From contig NC_013512.1 in assembly GCF_000024885.1 (NCBI RefSeq), forward strand, positions 1,178,001-1,242,000: DNA of 64,000 bases, written 5' to 3'. Made by a program: the position numbers and the translations under genes. Of this stretch, positions 18,844 through 27,508 are shown piece after piece; the stretch's first letter is position 1; the number at the start of each line of letters is the position of its first letter. Origin of the DNA: Sulfurospirillum deleyianum DSM 6946 (GTDB lineage: Bacteria > Campylobacterota > Campylobacteria > Campylobacterales > Sulfurospirillaceae). The notes under the pieces were generated by a model. It searched no databases. It was not told the DNA's origin and saw only the letters and a program-made list of their open reading frames with translations.

Positions 18844-19468
18844 AGACAACGTAAGACTCTTGCGTACTATCAAAATAGGGCTTGAAAATGAAAACTTCAA
18901 AGTCGATACCTTTACAGATGGTGAAGAAGCTCTTAGCGCTTTAACCAATGGGTATTCGTGCTTTATTTTTGATATTAATGTTCCCTCTTTAAGTGGTTTG
19001 GATGTGTTAGAATATTTACGCATCAACTATAAAGATACGCCCGTCATTATGATTAGTTCGGATGTTGGCTTGGAGAAAATCAAAAAATCGTATGAGTTTG
19101 GCTGTAATGACTATATCAAAAAACCTTTTTTCGTTTATGAATTGGTACAAAAAATAAAAAATCTTTGTAAAAATGAAACGCAAATTATTTCATTAGGAGA
19201 AGGATTTACCTTTGATTGTAAAAACCACATTTTATTGCATCAAACGACAGAGATTAAACTATCAAAACAAGAGATACTTTTTCTTGAATTATTGAGCAAA
19301 AAACGCAACAAAACATACTCTTATTACGAGATTGAAGAGTATGTTTGGGAAGGAAAATCAACAACAGAAGGCAATATCCGAGCTTTAGTAAAAAGACTAC
19401 GCCTTAAAATTCCTCCTAAATCTATTCAAGTCATTAAAGGCGTTGGCTATTCTCTTGTGTGCTCATAG
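18824..19468 (+). CDS. OmpR-family response regulator
   Basis: The 214-residue protein has a receiver domain (acidic pocket E7/D8, phospho-acceptor Asp50 in FIFDINVPSLSG, Lys in YIKKPF) and a C-terminal winged-helix DNA-binding domain (EGNIRALVKRLRLKI, then GVGYSLV). It overlaps the kinase gene by 20 bp and is surely its partner. Targets are unknown; the asparaginase gene is the nearest candidate. Confidence 0.94.
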   Translation: MKILVLEDNVRLLRTIKIGLENENFKVDTFTDGEEALSALTNGYSCFIFDINVPSLSGLDVLEYLRINYKDTPVIMISSDVGLEKIKKSYEFGCNDYIKKPFFVYELVQKIKNLCKNETQIISLGEGFTFDCKNHILLHQTTEIKLSKQEILFLELLSKKRNKTYSYYEIEEYVWEGKSTTEGNIRALVKRLRLKIPPKSIQVIKGVGYSLVCS

Positions 19469-19478
19469 AAGCTTAGAT

Positions 19479-20564
19479 TTACACATTATTTTTGATAAGT
19501 TCTTCTATTATTACCGTAGCGTAAGAGCCTTTAGGGAGTGAAAAGTGCATCTCAAACCATGCCTCTTCTTCTTTGTAGCTCCCCTCCACCTCTTCGGCAA
19601 AACTCCATGCAAAACGACGGCTTCCGTTGATTTTGTCTAAAAATGGCTCGCTCTCTTTGAACATCTCTTGCTCAATCACACCCGCTTCATGTTCGGCTCT
19701 GATGTTTTTTCCACCCACTAACCAACCAGCAATGCTAATGCCTCGCTCTAAAAAGCGGGGCAACTCTTCTGTTACATTTTCACACACAAAGGCTTTTCCC
19801 GCTGGGTAGTGGTGTAAGACATCACCGTGCATCATTTTAAAAAATTGGGGTTGTTTTTTAAGATTTGCAACCATCTCTTTAGGAAGATTAGTCGCCCTCG
19901 CCCCATCACTCACACCAAACTCTTCAATCAAACGGCTAATTTCGATGCGTTTTGAGAGCCAATTATTGAACAAATAACTCTGATAAGCGTTAATAAAAAA
20001 CTCTTTCATCTTCGGATTTCGCTCTTTACGACTGCCCTCTAAAATCGCTTTGCCTTTGAGGTAATTATCGCCATCAATGCCAAAACGCTGGTAGCCAAAA
20101 AAGTTTGGAAAGCCCTCTTTAGCAATTTTTTTAAGCCCATCTTGAAGTTTTTTCGCATCAATGTGGCTGACTTTTTTAAGACGTATAAAAAAGCGGTTAC
20201 CTTTCAAGTGCCCTGTGCGAATTTTATTGTTGTGGTAGGTTTTCTCTAAAATCTTGATTTTTTCATGGGAAAAATTGGCAAGTTTTGCTTCAAAACTTTT
20301 ATGTAAGGAGATGTACTGTGTGGTCATGCCCTCTTTATCTTTAAGCCCCGCATAGCCAAAATCGCGCACTTTACAGCCACTCACTTCGCTTAAATACTGA
20401 AGCATATCCCATGTGGTCATATCTTTTTTTCTTACATGTAAAACGAGATGCTCACCCTCTCCACTAAACGGATAAAGGGGGATTTCATTCACCACAAAGT
20501 CACTACTGCTTTTCGTAAACGTAGCGTTAATGGGTGAATGGGTGAGGAAAAATTGTCGTGTCAT
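19479..20564 (-). CDS. truD: tRNA pseudouridine(13) synthase TruD
   Basis: This 361-residue enzyme contains the catalytic-Asp motif GYAGLKDKEGMT (about residues 78-89), the TruD-specific RFFIRLKK region and FPNFFGYQRFG (about 150-160). It modifies U13 of certain tRNAs. It converges with the response-regulator gene, with only 10 bp between stops. A TTACATGTAA copy at 20432 reads Leu-His-Val. It lies 17 bp downstream of thiL on the same strand. Confidence 0.95.
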   Translation of the reverse strand: MTRQFFLTHSPINATFTKSSSDFVVNEIPLYPFSGEGEHLVLHVRKKDMTTWDMLQYLSEVSGCKVRDFGYAGLKDKEGMTTQYISLHKSFEAKLANFSHEKIKILEKTYHNNKIRTGHLKGNRFFIRLKKVSHIDAKKLQDGLKKIAKEGFPNFFGYQRFGIDGDNYLKGKAILEGSRKERNPKMKEFFINAYQSYLFNNWLSKRIEISRLIEEFGVSDGARATNLPKEMVANLKKQPQFFKMMHGDVLHHYPAGKAFVCENVTEELPRFLERGISIAGWLVGGKNIRAEHEAGVIEQEMFKESEPFLDKINGSRRFAWSFAEEVEGSYKEEEAWFEMHFSLPKGSYATVIIEELIKNNV

Positions 20565-20581
20565 GGTTGTCCTTAAAATGG

Positions 20582-21406
20582 TTAAAAATGGTGTTCTTTA
20601 CAGATGCATCGGTAACGTTTTCGTGCTACTTTACCAATGATACTAATCTTTGTTCGTGTCTGCTGTGCCAAACGTAAAATGTGCTTTTTATGGCGAGGAT
20701 TGAAACTAAAAAGCATCTCGTACTCCTCACCACTGCACAAAAGGCGTTTAGGGAGTTTTTTCTTTACATGTAAACCGACATTGCCACTCTCTTTTAAGAG
20801 CCTAGAGAGATCTTTGGAGAGTCCATCGGAGATATCCATACCAGCGCTTAGGTATTTAGCACTTTTATAGACAAAGTTGGCTTTGAGTGTCGGTGTGATA
20901 AACCGTGCTTTTTTTGAAAGAGAGCCTCCTCGTAAAAGCCGAGTGAGTCCTCGATAAGACTCCCCCAGTTTGCCTGTGTATGCTACCAAATCACCCACTT
21001 TGGCATTTTTTCGCTCCAAAGCTTTTCCTTGAAGCGTAGACACAACGGTAATGGAAATCATCACCTTTTCACCTGCGGTGGTATCGCCTCCGACAATCTC
21101 CACACCATACGCATGAGCAATGTTTAAAAACCCTTTGCTTAACGCACGCATCTCTTCATAATGAAAAGATTTGGGAAGCACGACTCCAATGAGCGCATAG
21201 CGTGGTTTTGCGTTCATCGCAATGGCATCAGAGAGATTGACTAACATGCTTTTTTGCGCAATCTGCTCTAAGCTCATCCACGAACGTTTAAAGTGAATAT
21301 CCTCGCAAAAAAGGTCTTTTGAATAGACATAGTTTCCAAGAACTGCCCCATCATCACCAATCTGTTTGCTGTTAAAAAGGGAAATAAAAAACGCCTCTTT
21401 TGACAT
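20582..21406 (-). CDS. thiL: Thiamine-monophosphate kinase ThiL
   Basis: This 274-residue protein of the PurM/ThiL ATP-binding fold phosphorylates thiamine monophosphate to the diphosphate cofactor. Motifs include IGDDGAVLG near the N-terminus, NLSDAIAMNAKPRYAL (Mg2+/nucleotide site), GGDTTAGEKV and SAGMDISDGLSKDL. It is slightly shorter than the E. coli enzyme (about 325), which is common in Campylobacterota. It is read together with truD. Confidence 0.93.
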   Translation of the reverse strand: MSKEAFFISLFNSKQIGDDGAVLGNYVYSKDLFCEDIHFKRSWMSLEQIAQKSMLVNLSDAIAMNAKPRYALIGVVLPKSFHYEEMRALSKGFLNIAHAYGVEIVGGDTTAGEKVMISITVVSTLQGKALERKNAKVGDLVAYTGKLGESYRGLTRLLRGGSLSKKARFITPTLKANFVYKSAKYLSAGMDISDGLSKDLSRLLKESGNVGLHVKKKLPKRLLCSGEEYEMLFSFNPRHKKHILRLAQQTRTKISIIGKVARKRYRCICKEHHF

Positions 21407-21548
21407 GATGCCTCGCTTACTAAAGTGCTCTATTGTATGATGTTTGCCATTAAGAAGCCATTAGAGGGAAAGTACTTTGATTGTAACAGATTTTTGCAAG
21501 TAATCTTGCGCTACTATAAATCAACCCATCTAAAAGGAGCCCTATAAT

Positions 21549-22226
21549 ATGGAGTGTAAACTCGAACTTAGCGTCTTTCGCTTTGATGCTAAAACAGATT
21601 TTTTGCCTTATTATAAAAAGCATTTCATTACGATTGACACCACAAAAACAGTGTATGAACTTCTAGCGCAGATTCAAAATGAAGAGGTGAACTTTGATTA
21701 TCCCAAGGGAAGTCTTAGTGCCTTAAAAATCAACGGCAAAGCTCTCTTTAGTGATGCTTTACTTAAAGGTGTCATTGAACGTTTTGGAAAAAGCTTAACC
21801 CTAGAGCCATTAAGTTCTAAACGTGTTACCAAAGACCTTATCATCAATACCGATGATTTTTACCAAAAATTTGACCTTTTAGATGCCTATGTGGATGGCA
21901 AAGAGAGAGCGCTTTTTGAGCGTTATATCATCTATCATTACGCTTCGCCTGTCCTTGATTTTGTTGAGGATTATCAAGGAGATGCCCTGTTTGCTTTTGC
22001 CTACGATATGCTTCAAAAACATCCTGAACAAAAACATCACATTTTAAACGTGATTGCCAACGAACACATCGGTCTGTTTTTACATGTAAAGCTCTGCAAA
22101 AAGATCTATCCTTGTAGTGCAGATGTTGAAAAGAAGATTGTTGCGCTTAAAAATGAAGTCATGCAACACCGTCCTTTTCTCTCTTCGTTTGTTGAAAAAC
22201 ATTCACACTTTACCACTCTTTTATAA
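21549..22226 (+). CDS. Cysteine-poor FrdB/SdhB-like protein (DUF5644-type)
   Basis: The 225-residue protein follows the fumarate-reductase iron-sulfur subunit plan. Residues 3-100 match the N-terminal beta-grasp: VFRFDAKTDF, a T-V-x-x-L helix, ALKINGKALF where FrdB has Cys-rich CGSCAMxINGK, and LTLEPLSSKRVTKDLIIN (FrdB: EPLP...VIKDLVVD). The helical C-half ends KLCKKIYPCSADVEKKIVAL, where FrdB has its last Cys ligands. All [2Fe-2S] Cys ligands are missing, and only Cys3 and the two late Cys remain. It is therefore a non-redox or reshaped relative. It is followed 9 bp later by an HdrB-like gene with the same kind of loss. Function unknown. Confidence 0.75.
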   Translation: MECKLELSVFRFDAKTDFLPYYKKHFITIDTTKTVYELLAQIQNEEVNFDYPKGSLSALKINGKALFSDALLKGVIERFGKSLTLEPLSSKRVTKDLIINTDDFYQKFDLLDAYVDGKERALFERYIIYHYASPVLDFVEDYQGDALFAFAYDMLQKHPEQKHHILNVIANEHIGLFLHVKLCKKIYPCSADVEKKIVALKNEVMQHRPFLSSFVEKHSHFTTLL

Positions 22227-22235
22227 GGGAAGTCT

Positions 22236-23081
22236 ATGAAACACTATTTTCTTTTTGATAGCCTGATTGAACGTGAAAAAACGGCTCCATTTCTTCGCTC
22301 TGCCTTGGTACTTCTTGAGCATTTGCACATCGACGCTATTCCTTTTAAAGGGGCAAAAGCGGATGTAGGTTCTGAGTATAAAGGGATTGATGAACAAAAA
22401 TTTTTAGAACACTATGCCTACAACTTAAGCCTTGCTGCACGTGAAAAACGTGCTATTCTTTGTGTTGAACAAAGCTCTTTCATCTCACATGCCTACACCA
22501 AAGATATCCTGCAAAATGATGCGACACTTAGTGCGACCATAGCAGAGCGTTTAGAAAAACAGAACCTCACTCTTTCCCTAGACGTTGAAGTGTGTTCACT
22601 AGAACAGCTCTTGATAGAAGAGATTGGTCTTGAAAAACTTCAAGAAGAACTTAAGCACCCTTTTTCTGAGTTTCAAGTAGCTCTTTTTAGAGGAACCAAT
22701 GCCTGTCGTGCAAGAAAATATCTTGATGAAACACTTCTATCTACCATTCTTAAGCGTGTCGATCTCAAAATGGTTTCACATGCAAGTGTGTATGAAAGTG
22801 ATGGGTATGAGGTTCTAAGCACATCTTCTCTTTTAGCCAAACAACTCGCATCACGTGCCATGCTTGATATGTTCGACCACGCTGCAGACTTTGTTCTTGT
22901 GGTTGATGCACGCAGTTTTGTGATGTTTGATTTTTATCAAAAAGAGCTTGAAAAGGTTGCCGGAAGAGAGATAAACCTTTTTGTTTTAACCCTTCCAGAA
23001 CTTCTTGCACTCGCATTGGGCATTCACGATAAAAAACGCCTTGGGCTTGATCACCATAAAGTTCCCCTTACCCTTATTTAA
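22236..23081 (+). CDS. Cysteine-poor HdrB/SdhE-like (CCG-domain) protein
   Basis: The 281-residue protein resembles heterodisulfide-reductase HdrB and the SdhE/MfrE anchor subunit. It has an N-terminal YFLFDSLIEREKT where HdrB has YFPGCS, repeat-like halves starting near residues 4 and 147, and a diagnostic C-terminus (LPELLALALGIHDKKRLGLDHHKVP) nearly identical in pattern to HdrB. The CCG cysteine motifs that bind the unusual [4Fe-4S] clusters are gone; three scattered Cys remain. It lies 9 bp after the FrdB-like gene, which mirrors the gene pair of 8-methylmenaquinol:fumarate reductase without its flavoprotein. A scaffold or regulatory role is inference. Confidence 0.72.
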   Translation: MKHYFLFDSLIEREKTAPFLRSALVLLEHLHIDAIPFKGAKADVGSEYKGIDEQKFLEHYAYNLSLAAREKRAILCVEQSSFISHAYTKDILQNDATLSATIAERLEKQNLTLSLDVEVCSLEQLLIEEIGLEKLQEELKHPFSEFQVALFRGTNACRARKYLDETLLSTILKRVDLKMVSHASVYESDGYEVLSTSSLLAKQLASRAMLDMFDHAADFVLVVDARSFVMFDFYQKELEKVAGREINLFVLTLPELLALALGIHDKKRLGLDHHKVPLTLI

Positions 23082-23214
23082 GTCTCAAAAGAAGCAGAAC
23101 GACTCTGCTTCTTAAATTTTTATAAATCAGAGTCATTTAATCTTATTTTTTATCTCTTTATGTGTGACTTTTCTGTATCATTTTAAAACTTTAAAAGATA
23201 ACAAAGGAGTTAAA

Positions 23215-23607
23215 ATGCCAAAAATCAATCGTTATGTTGATATTGACACCGTTGAGAGAGAAGCAAAAAAGGATTATATCGATAGACACTCACCTTTTAT
23301 TACCTGTGAGAACGAGGCGAAACAAAATGAGCCGTTTAAAGTCACTGTCAAAGTAGGTAATGCTTATTCACATCCTGATGATTTTGACCACTACATTGCC
23401 AATGTCCAACTTTACAATGCAGATACCCTTTTAGCCAGAGCCGATTTTGTCGCAGGAACACTCGGTGGTCAAGATAAAAAAGGACAAGCAGAAGTGACGT
23501 TTACTATCATCCCTACAGGTAAAAAACTTAACCTTGTCGCACACAGTTACTGCACCAAACACGGTATTTGGGAAAGTGATCCTGTTGAAGTTAGCGTAGC
23601 CGAATAA
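23215..23607 (+). CDS. Superoxide reductase, class II (neelaredoxin type)
   Basis: ATG 23215 has a strong AAAGGAG Shine-Dalgarno; the frame is open further upstream but without support. The 130-residue product carries the Fe(His)4(Cys) ligands of the SOR domain: His in DRHSPF, two His in HPDDFDHYI, and Cys plus His in SYCTKHGIWES. There is no N-terminal desulforedoxin domain, hence class II. The usual Glu-Lys before the first His is Asp-Arg here. It detoxifies superoxide in microaerobic or anaerobic cells using rubredoxin-type donors. It ends in a clear terminator. Confidence 0.92.
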   Translation: MPKINRYVDIDTVEREAKKDYIDRHSPFITCENEAKQNEPFKVTVKVGNAYSHPDDFDHYIANVQLYNADTLLARADFVAGTLGGQDKKGQAEVTFTIIPTGKKLNLVAHSYCTKHGIWESDPVEVSVAE

Positions 23608-23612
23608 CAAGC

Positions 23613-23635
23613 GTGCCCTTAATGGGCACCTTTTT
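23613..23635 (+). terminator. Rho-independent terminator after superoxide reductase
   Basis: Stem GTGCCC / GGGCAC with loop TTAAT is followed by CTTTTT, 5 bp after the stop codon. It has the form of an intrinsic terminator. Confidence 0.85.
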
Positions 23636-23998
23636 ACAAGAGTTCCTTCAAAAATTTCAAAAAATCTTTAAAACAAACCTCTAAAGAATAGATTCACACT
23701 GGATAACCTTAAGTGAAATCCCCACCACGCATTTTTGCTACTTTAACTTCTTTCACTTCATACGATTTATTCCTTAGAAAAATATGTGTATTTTCTTCAC
23801 ACTTTCTTTTTTTTATCTTCGTTTTATCTCACACAACATCTCATGCAAACCCCATATTTTCATGCTCAACTACTTTTTGAAACATTTTGAATATCTTTTA
23901 TTACAAAAGCAAAAAATTAAACCCAAAATCAAAAAATATATGATACGTTTTAGGCGTGTTGAGTTTATATAAATGCATTTCATAAAGGAGAGGAAAAG
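23636..23998. other. Long intergenic region upstream of cstA
   Basis: This stretch of about 360 bp is very AT-rich. It contains a possible 62-codon frame (23784-23972) with poor codon composition and no RBS, which I do not call. It presumably holds the cstA promoter and leader; a strong RBS (AAAGGAGAGG) lies at its right end. No riboswitch or recognisable operator was seen, and the iterated palindrome is absent. Confidence 0.5.
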
Positions 23999-26122
23999 AT
24001 GACAGGACAAAGTACCAGCGCATCTTCAAAGATCATTTGGCTATTTATAGCCATATTAGGCGCTTTTGCACTCGGATATGTTGCACTAAATCGTGGTGAG
24101 ACGATTAATGCGATGTGGATTCTCACTGCTTCGGTGTGTGTATATTTGATTGGGTATCGCTACTACAGTCTTTACATTGCCAATACGGTATTAAAAGTTG
24201 ATAATACCCGTATGACCCCAGCGTTTCGTCATAATGACGGATTGGATTTTGTACCAACCAATAAAGTCATTTTATTTGGTCACCACTTTGCAGCGATTGC
24301 AGGTGCTGGTCCGTTAGTTGGTCCTGTACTTGCAGCACAACTAGGTTATTTGCCAGGTATGCTATGGCTTTTAGCGGGTGTAATTATCGCAGGTGCAGTT
24401 CAAGATTATATGGTGTTATTTGTTTCCACGAGAAGAGACGCACGCTCTTTAGGTGAATTAGTCAAAGCAGAACTAGGCACGCTCCCTGGTATCATTGCGC
24501 TCGTTGCGTGCTTTATGATTATGGTGATTATCTTAGCCGTTTTAGCAATGGTTGTTGTCAAAGCTCTTACCCATAGTCCTTGGGGAACCTTTACCGTTGC
24601 GTTTACCATTCCTCTGGCTCTTTTTATGGGCGTTTACCTACGTTATATCCGTCCAGGTCGCATTTTAGAGATTTCTCTTGTCGGCTTTGTAGGCTTAATT
24701 GCAGGTATTATGTTAGGAGGACAAGTTGCCGCAAGTCCAACATGGGCACCTTACTTTGATCTTAGCGGTATTGCGCTAACATGGTCATTGATTGCTTATG
24801 GTTTTATTGCAGCAGTACTTCCGGTTTGGTTACTTTTAGCTCCTCGTGATTACCTCTCTACTTTCTTAAAAATTGGTGCTATTGTTGGTCTTGCTATTGG
24901 TATTGTTATTTTAATGCCTGATATGAAAATGCCAGCCATGACCAAATACGCTTTTGGTGACCACGGTCCAGTATGGACAGGAAGTCTCTTTCCTTTCTTG
25001 TTTATTACGATTGCGTGTGGTGCGGTATCAGGATTTCATGCCCTTATCTCTTCAGGTACAACCCCTAAAATGCTTGCCAATGAAGAACAAGCACGTTTTA
25101 TCGGTTATGGTGCGATGTTGATGGAATCTTTTGTTGGTATGATGGCATTGATTTCTGCGTCTATTATCGACCCAGGTGTCTACTTTGCGATGAACTCCCC
25201 ACTTGCAGCGCTGAATCCAACAGGTTTAGCTGACGTTGCTGCTGCTGCTTCTGCAACAGTGAGCCAATGGGGCTTTGTCATTACCCCTGATGTTCTAAAG
25301 CAACTGGCTGTTGATGTGGGCGAGAGTAGTATTATTTCTCGTGCCGGTGGTGCTCCAACACTCGCTGTAGGTATGGCTCAAATTCTTCATGGTGCTCTTG
25401 GTGGTCTTGGTTCTATGTCCTTTTGGTACCACTTCGCCATTCTTTTTGAAGCCCTTTTTATCTTAACAGCAGTCGATGCAGGTACCCGTGCCGCACGCTT
25501 TATGTTACAAGATTTGCTAGGACTTATTAATCCAAATCTTAAAAAAACAGACTCACTTTTTGCTAACCTTTTAGCAACAGGTTTAGTCGTTGCATCATGG
25601 GGATACTTCCTCTATGTAGGCGTTGTCGATCCATTGGGTGGTATTAATACGTTATGGCCTCTCTTTGGTATTACCAATCAAATGTTGGCGGCTATTGCCT
25701 TGATGTTATGTACGGTTGTGCTCTTTAAAATGAAACACCAAATGTACGCATGGGTCACCATCGTTCCTGCGACATGGTTGGTCATTTGTACGATGAGTGC
25801 TGGTTGGTATAAAGCATTTAGTGCAGATCCTGCGATTGGATTCTTCGCTAAAGCAAATCAACTCAAAGACCTTTTAACAAGTGGAAACTTCAAACCCAAT
25901 GCCATTTTTAAATCTCAAGAGGCGGTTGAGCGTGTTATTTTCAATAACCAAATTGACGGTATTTTGATTGTTTTCTTTATGATTGTTGTGGTTACGATGA
26001 TTTACTTCACCGTTCAAGCATGCTTAAAAGCACTTCAAACCGATAAACCAACCGTTGTTGAAGTTCCTTATGCTCCATTTCCTGCAAACGCAGATGAAAT
26101 TTTAAGAGGTGCGGTACACTAA
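23999..26122 (+). CDS. cstA: CstA/BtsT-family carbon-starvation transporter
   Basis: This 707-residue, highly hydrophobic protein has about 16-18 TM segments. Family motifs include HHFAAIAGAGPLVGPVLAAQLGY near residue 97, QDYMVLF, the GFHALISSGTTPKML segment and VDAGTRAARFMLQD. Known roles in relatives are pyruvate uptake (E. coli CstA, BtsT) and peptide uptake (Campylobacter). It is the first gene of the classic trio transporter - YbdD/YjiX - YjiA GTPase. A hairpin between cstA and the next gene probably lowers downstream expression. Confidence 0.96.
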   Translation: MTGQSTSASSKIIWLFIAILGAFALGYVALNRGETINAMWILTASVCVYLIGYRYYSLYIANTVLKVDNTRMTPAFRHNDGLDFVPTNKVILFGHHFAAIAGAGPLVGPVLAAQLGYLPGMLWLLAGVIIAGAVQDYMVLFVSTRRDARSLGELVKAELGTLPGIIALVACFMIMVIILAVLAMVVVKALTHSPWGTFTVAFTIPLALFMGVYLRYIRPGRILEISLVGFVGLIAGIMLGGQVAASPTWAPYFDLSGIALTWSLIAYGFIAAVLPVWLLLAPRDYLSTFLKIGAIVGLAIGIVILMPDMKMPAMTKYAFGDHGPVWTGSLFPFLFITIACGAVSGFHALISSGTTPKMLANEEQARFIGYGAMLMESFVGMMALISASIIDPGVYFAMNSPLAALNPTGLADVAAAASATVSQWGFVITPDVLKQLAVDVGESSIISRAGGAPTLAVGMAQILHGALGGLGSMSFWYHFAILFEALFILTAVDAGTRAARFMLQDLLGLINPNLKKTDSLFANLLATGLVVASWGYFLYVGVVDPLGGINTLWPLFGITNQMLAAIALMLCTVVLFKMKHQMYAWVTIVPATWLVICTMSAGWYKAFSADPAIGFFAKANQLKDLLTSGNFKPNAIFKSQEAVERVIFNNQIDGILIVFFMIVVVTMIYFTVQACLKALQTDKPTVVEVPYAPFPANADEILRGAVH

Positions 26123-26133
26123 GACCACACCCT

Positions 26134-26160
26134 AAGAAGGCTAAGAGATTTAGCCTTCTT
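26134..26160 (+). terminator. Intra-operon hairpin between cstA and ybdD-like gene
   Basis: An 11-bp perfect stem (AAGAAGGCTAA / TTAGCCTTCTT, loop GAGAT) follows the cstA stop by 11 bp and runs directly into a TTTACATGTAAA palindrome (core 26160). There is no proper U-tract, so attenuation or mRNA 3'-end protection is more likely than full termination. Confidence 0.55.
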
Positions 26161-26179
26161 TACATGTAAAGGAAAAACG

Positions 26180-26380
26180 ATGTTTGACAAACTGGTTAAA
26201 GCTGGAAAATATCTTGGTCAAGCCGCCCGTCAAATCGTAGGAATGCCTGATTATGATATTTACGTCCAACATATGAAATTAACCCATCCCGATGAAAAAC
26301 CAATGAGTTATGAAGAGTTTTACCGTAACCGTGTTGAAGCCCGTTATGGAGGCGCAAACGGTTCGATACGCTGCTGTTAG
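26180..26380 (+). CDS. YbdD/YjiX family small protein
   Basis: This 66-residue protein matches the DUF466/YbdD family: an N-terminal amphipathic helix, [37 protein letters not shown], and a short C-terminal Cys pair. Members are always next to CstA/BtsT transporters and are needed for their activity. It lies 57 bp after cstA, behind the hairpin. The Cys-Cys end is typical of the family. Confidence 0.93.
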   Translation: MFDKLVKAGKYLGQAARQIVGMPDYDIYVQHMKLTHPDEKPMSYEEFYRNRVEARYGGANGSIRCC

Positions 26381-26449
26381 CAAAAAGAGACTGTAGTGGT
26401 GCAGTAAACATTACTTTTTGCTTTCAGACTTTTTACAAGGATACTTTTT

Positions 26450-27469
26450 ATGTCAACAAAAAACGTACTACCTGTTACAATTTTAACAGGTTTTTTAGGC
26501 GCAGGGAAAACAACCCTTCTTAACTACCTTTTAGAACATAATGATGGTGAGAAAGTAGCCATTATCGAAAATGAATTTGGTTCTGTGGGTGTTGATGGCG
26601 CATTACTTAAAGGCAATGCAAACAGTGAAGTCATTGAACTGAGTAATGGATGTGTGTGTTGCAGTATACGAGGAGAACTCACAGAAGCCTTGCATGATCT
26701 CCTCCGTAAAATAGACACAGGAAAATTACAAGTCGATCGTTTGATTTTAGAAACGACAGGGGTGGCGGATCCTTCTCCCATTGTACAAACCTTCTTCTTT
26801 GATGAAGAAATCGCAGAGCGTATTATGCTAGATGCCGTCATTGTTTTAGTCGATGCCATTCATGTCCTTAAACAACTTGATGAACACCGCGTCTGTGCGG
26901 CACAAATTGGGTTTGCGGATCGTATCATTTTAACCAAAACAGACCAAATTGATGATGCACAAAAAGAGCTTGTACTCTCACGCCTTCATACAATTAACTC
27001 TAAAGCAGAAATTTTTGAAGCCTATAAGGGTGCTTTACCTAAAGAGATTTGGCTAGGACTGGATGCTTTTGAAATCAATGATGCCTTAGGCGTTTCTCAA
27101 GGATTTTATCAAGCTAAAGATGTCAAACACATCCAATTTAAAAATTTTTCTACCCAAAAACCATCCCAATCATGGAATGACGATATCATCTCATATGTAT
27201 TTGAGGCAGAAGAACTAGATATAAAAAAAATAGGTGCTTTTATGGAAGAGCTTGTTGAAGAGTATGGCAACGATATGCTCCGATACAAAGGAGTTCTCGC
27301 CATTAAAGATGAACCCAATCGCCTGATTGTGCAAGGCGTACATAAGGTCGTTGGATTTGATTATGGTTCACCATTTGAGCAAAAACGTCACTCGTTATTG
27401 GTCGTTATTGGTCGAAAACTCCCTTTTGAAGCACTAAAACAAAGGTTTCTCTCTACCGCTTGTGTGTAA
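26450..27469 (+). CDS. CobW/YjiA-family metal-binding GTPase (COG0523)
   Basis: The 339-residue P-loop protein has Walker A GFLGAGKTT at residues 12-20, the metal-binding CxCC motif (NGCVCCSIRGEL, about residue 66), switch ETTGVADP and the specificity motif LTKTD. A C-terminal CobW_C domain (about 225-330) follows. COG0523 members insert or buffer Zn, Co or Ni. In this position YjiA accompanies a CstA-type transporter, and the link is still unexplained in general. Confidence 0.93.
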   Translation: MSTKNVLPVTILTGFLGAGKTTLLNYLLEHNDGEKVAIIENEFGSVGVDGALLKGNANSEVIELSNGCVCCSIRGELTEALHDLLRKIDTGKLQVDRLILETTGVADPSPIVQTFFFDEEIAERIMLDAVIVLVDAIHVLKQLDEHRVCAAQIGFADRIILTKTDQIDDAQKELVLSRLHTINSKAEIFEAYKGALPKEIWLGLDAFEINDALGVSQGFYQAKDVKHIQFKNFSTQKPSQSWNDDIISYVFEAEELDIKKIGAFMEELVEEYGNDMLRYKGVLAIKDEPNRLIVQGVHKVVGFDYGSPFEQKRHSLLVVIGRKLPFEALKQRFLSTACV

Positions 27470-27508
27470 GCATATTTGGCTATAATTGCGTTAAAAACGG
27501 AAAAGCTA

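Noticed and set aside
23784-23972. 62-codon open frame upstream of cstA
   Set aside because: It is rich in Phe/Ile/Lys as expected from AT-rich non-coding DNA, has no Shine-Dalgarno and no recognisable domain.
27476-27508. TTG start giving 11 extra N-terminal residues for the aminotransferase
   Set aside because: The sequence there contains TATAAT, a likely -10 box, and the family's conserved region begins after ATG 27509.
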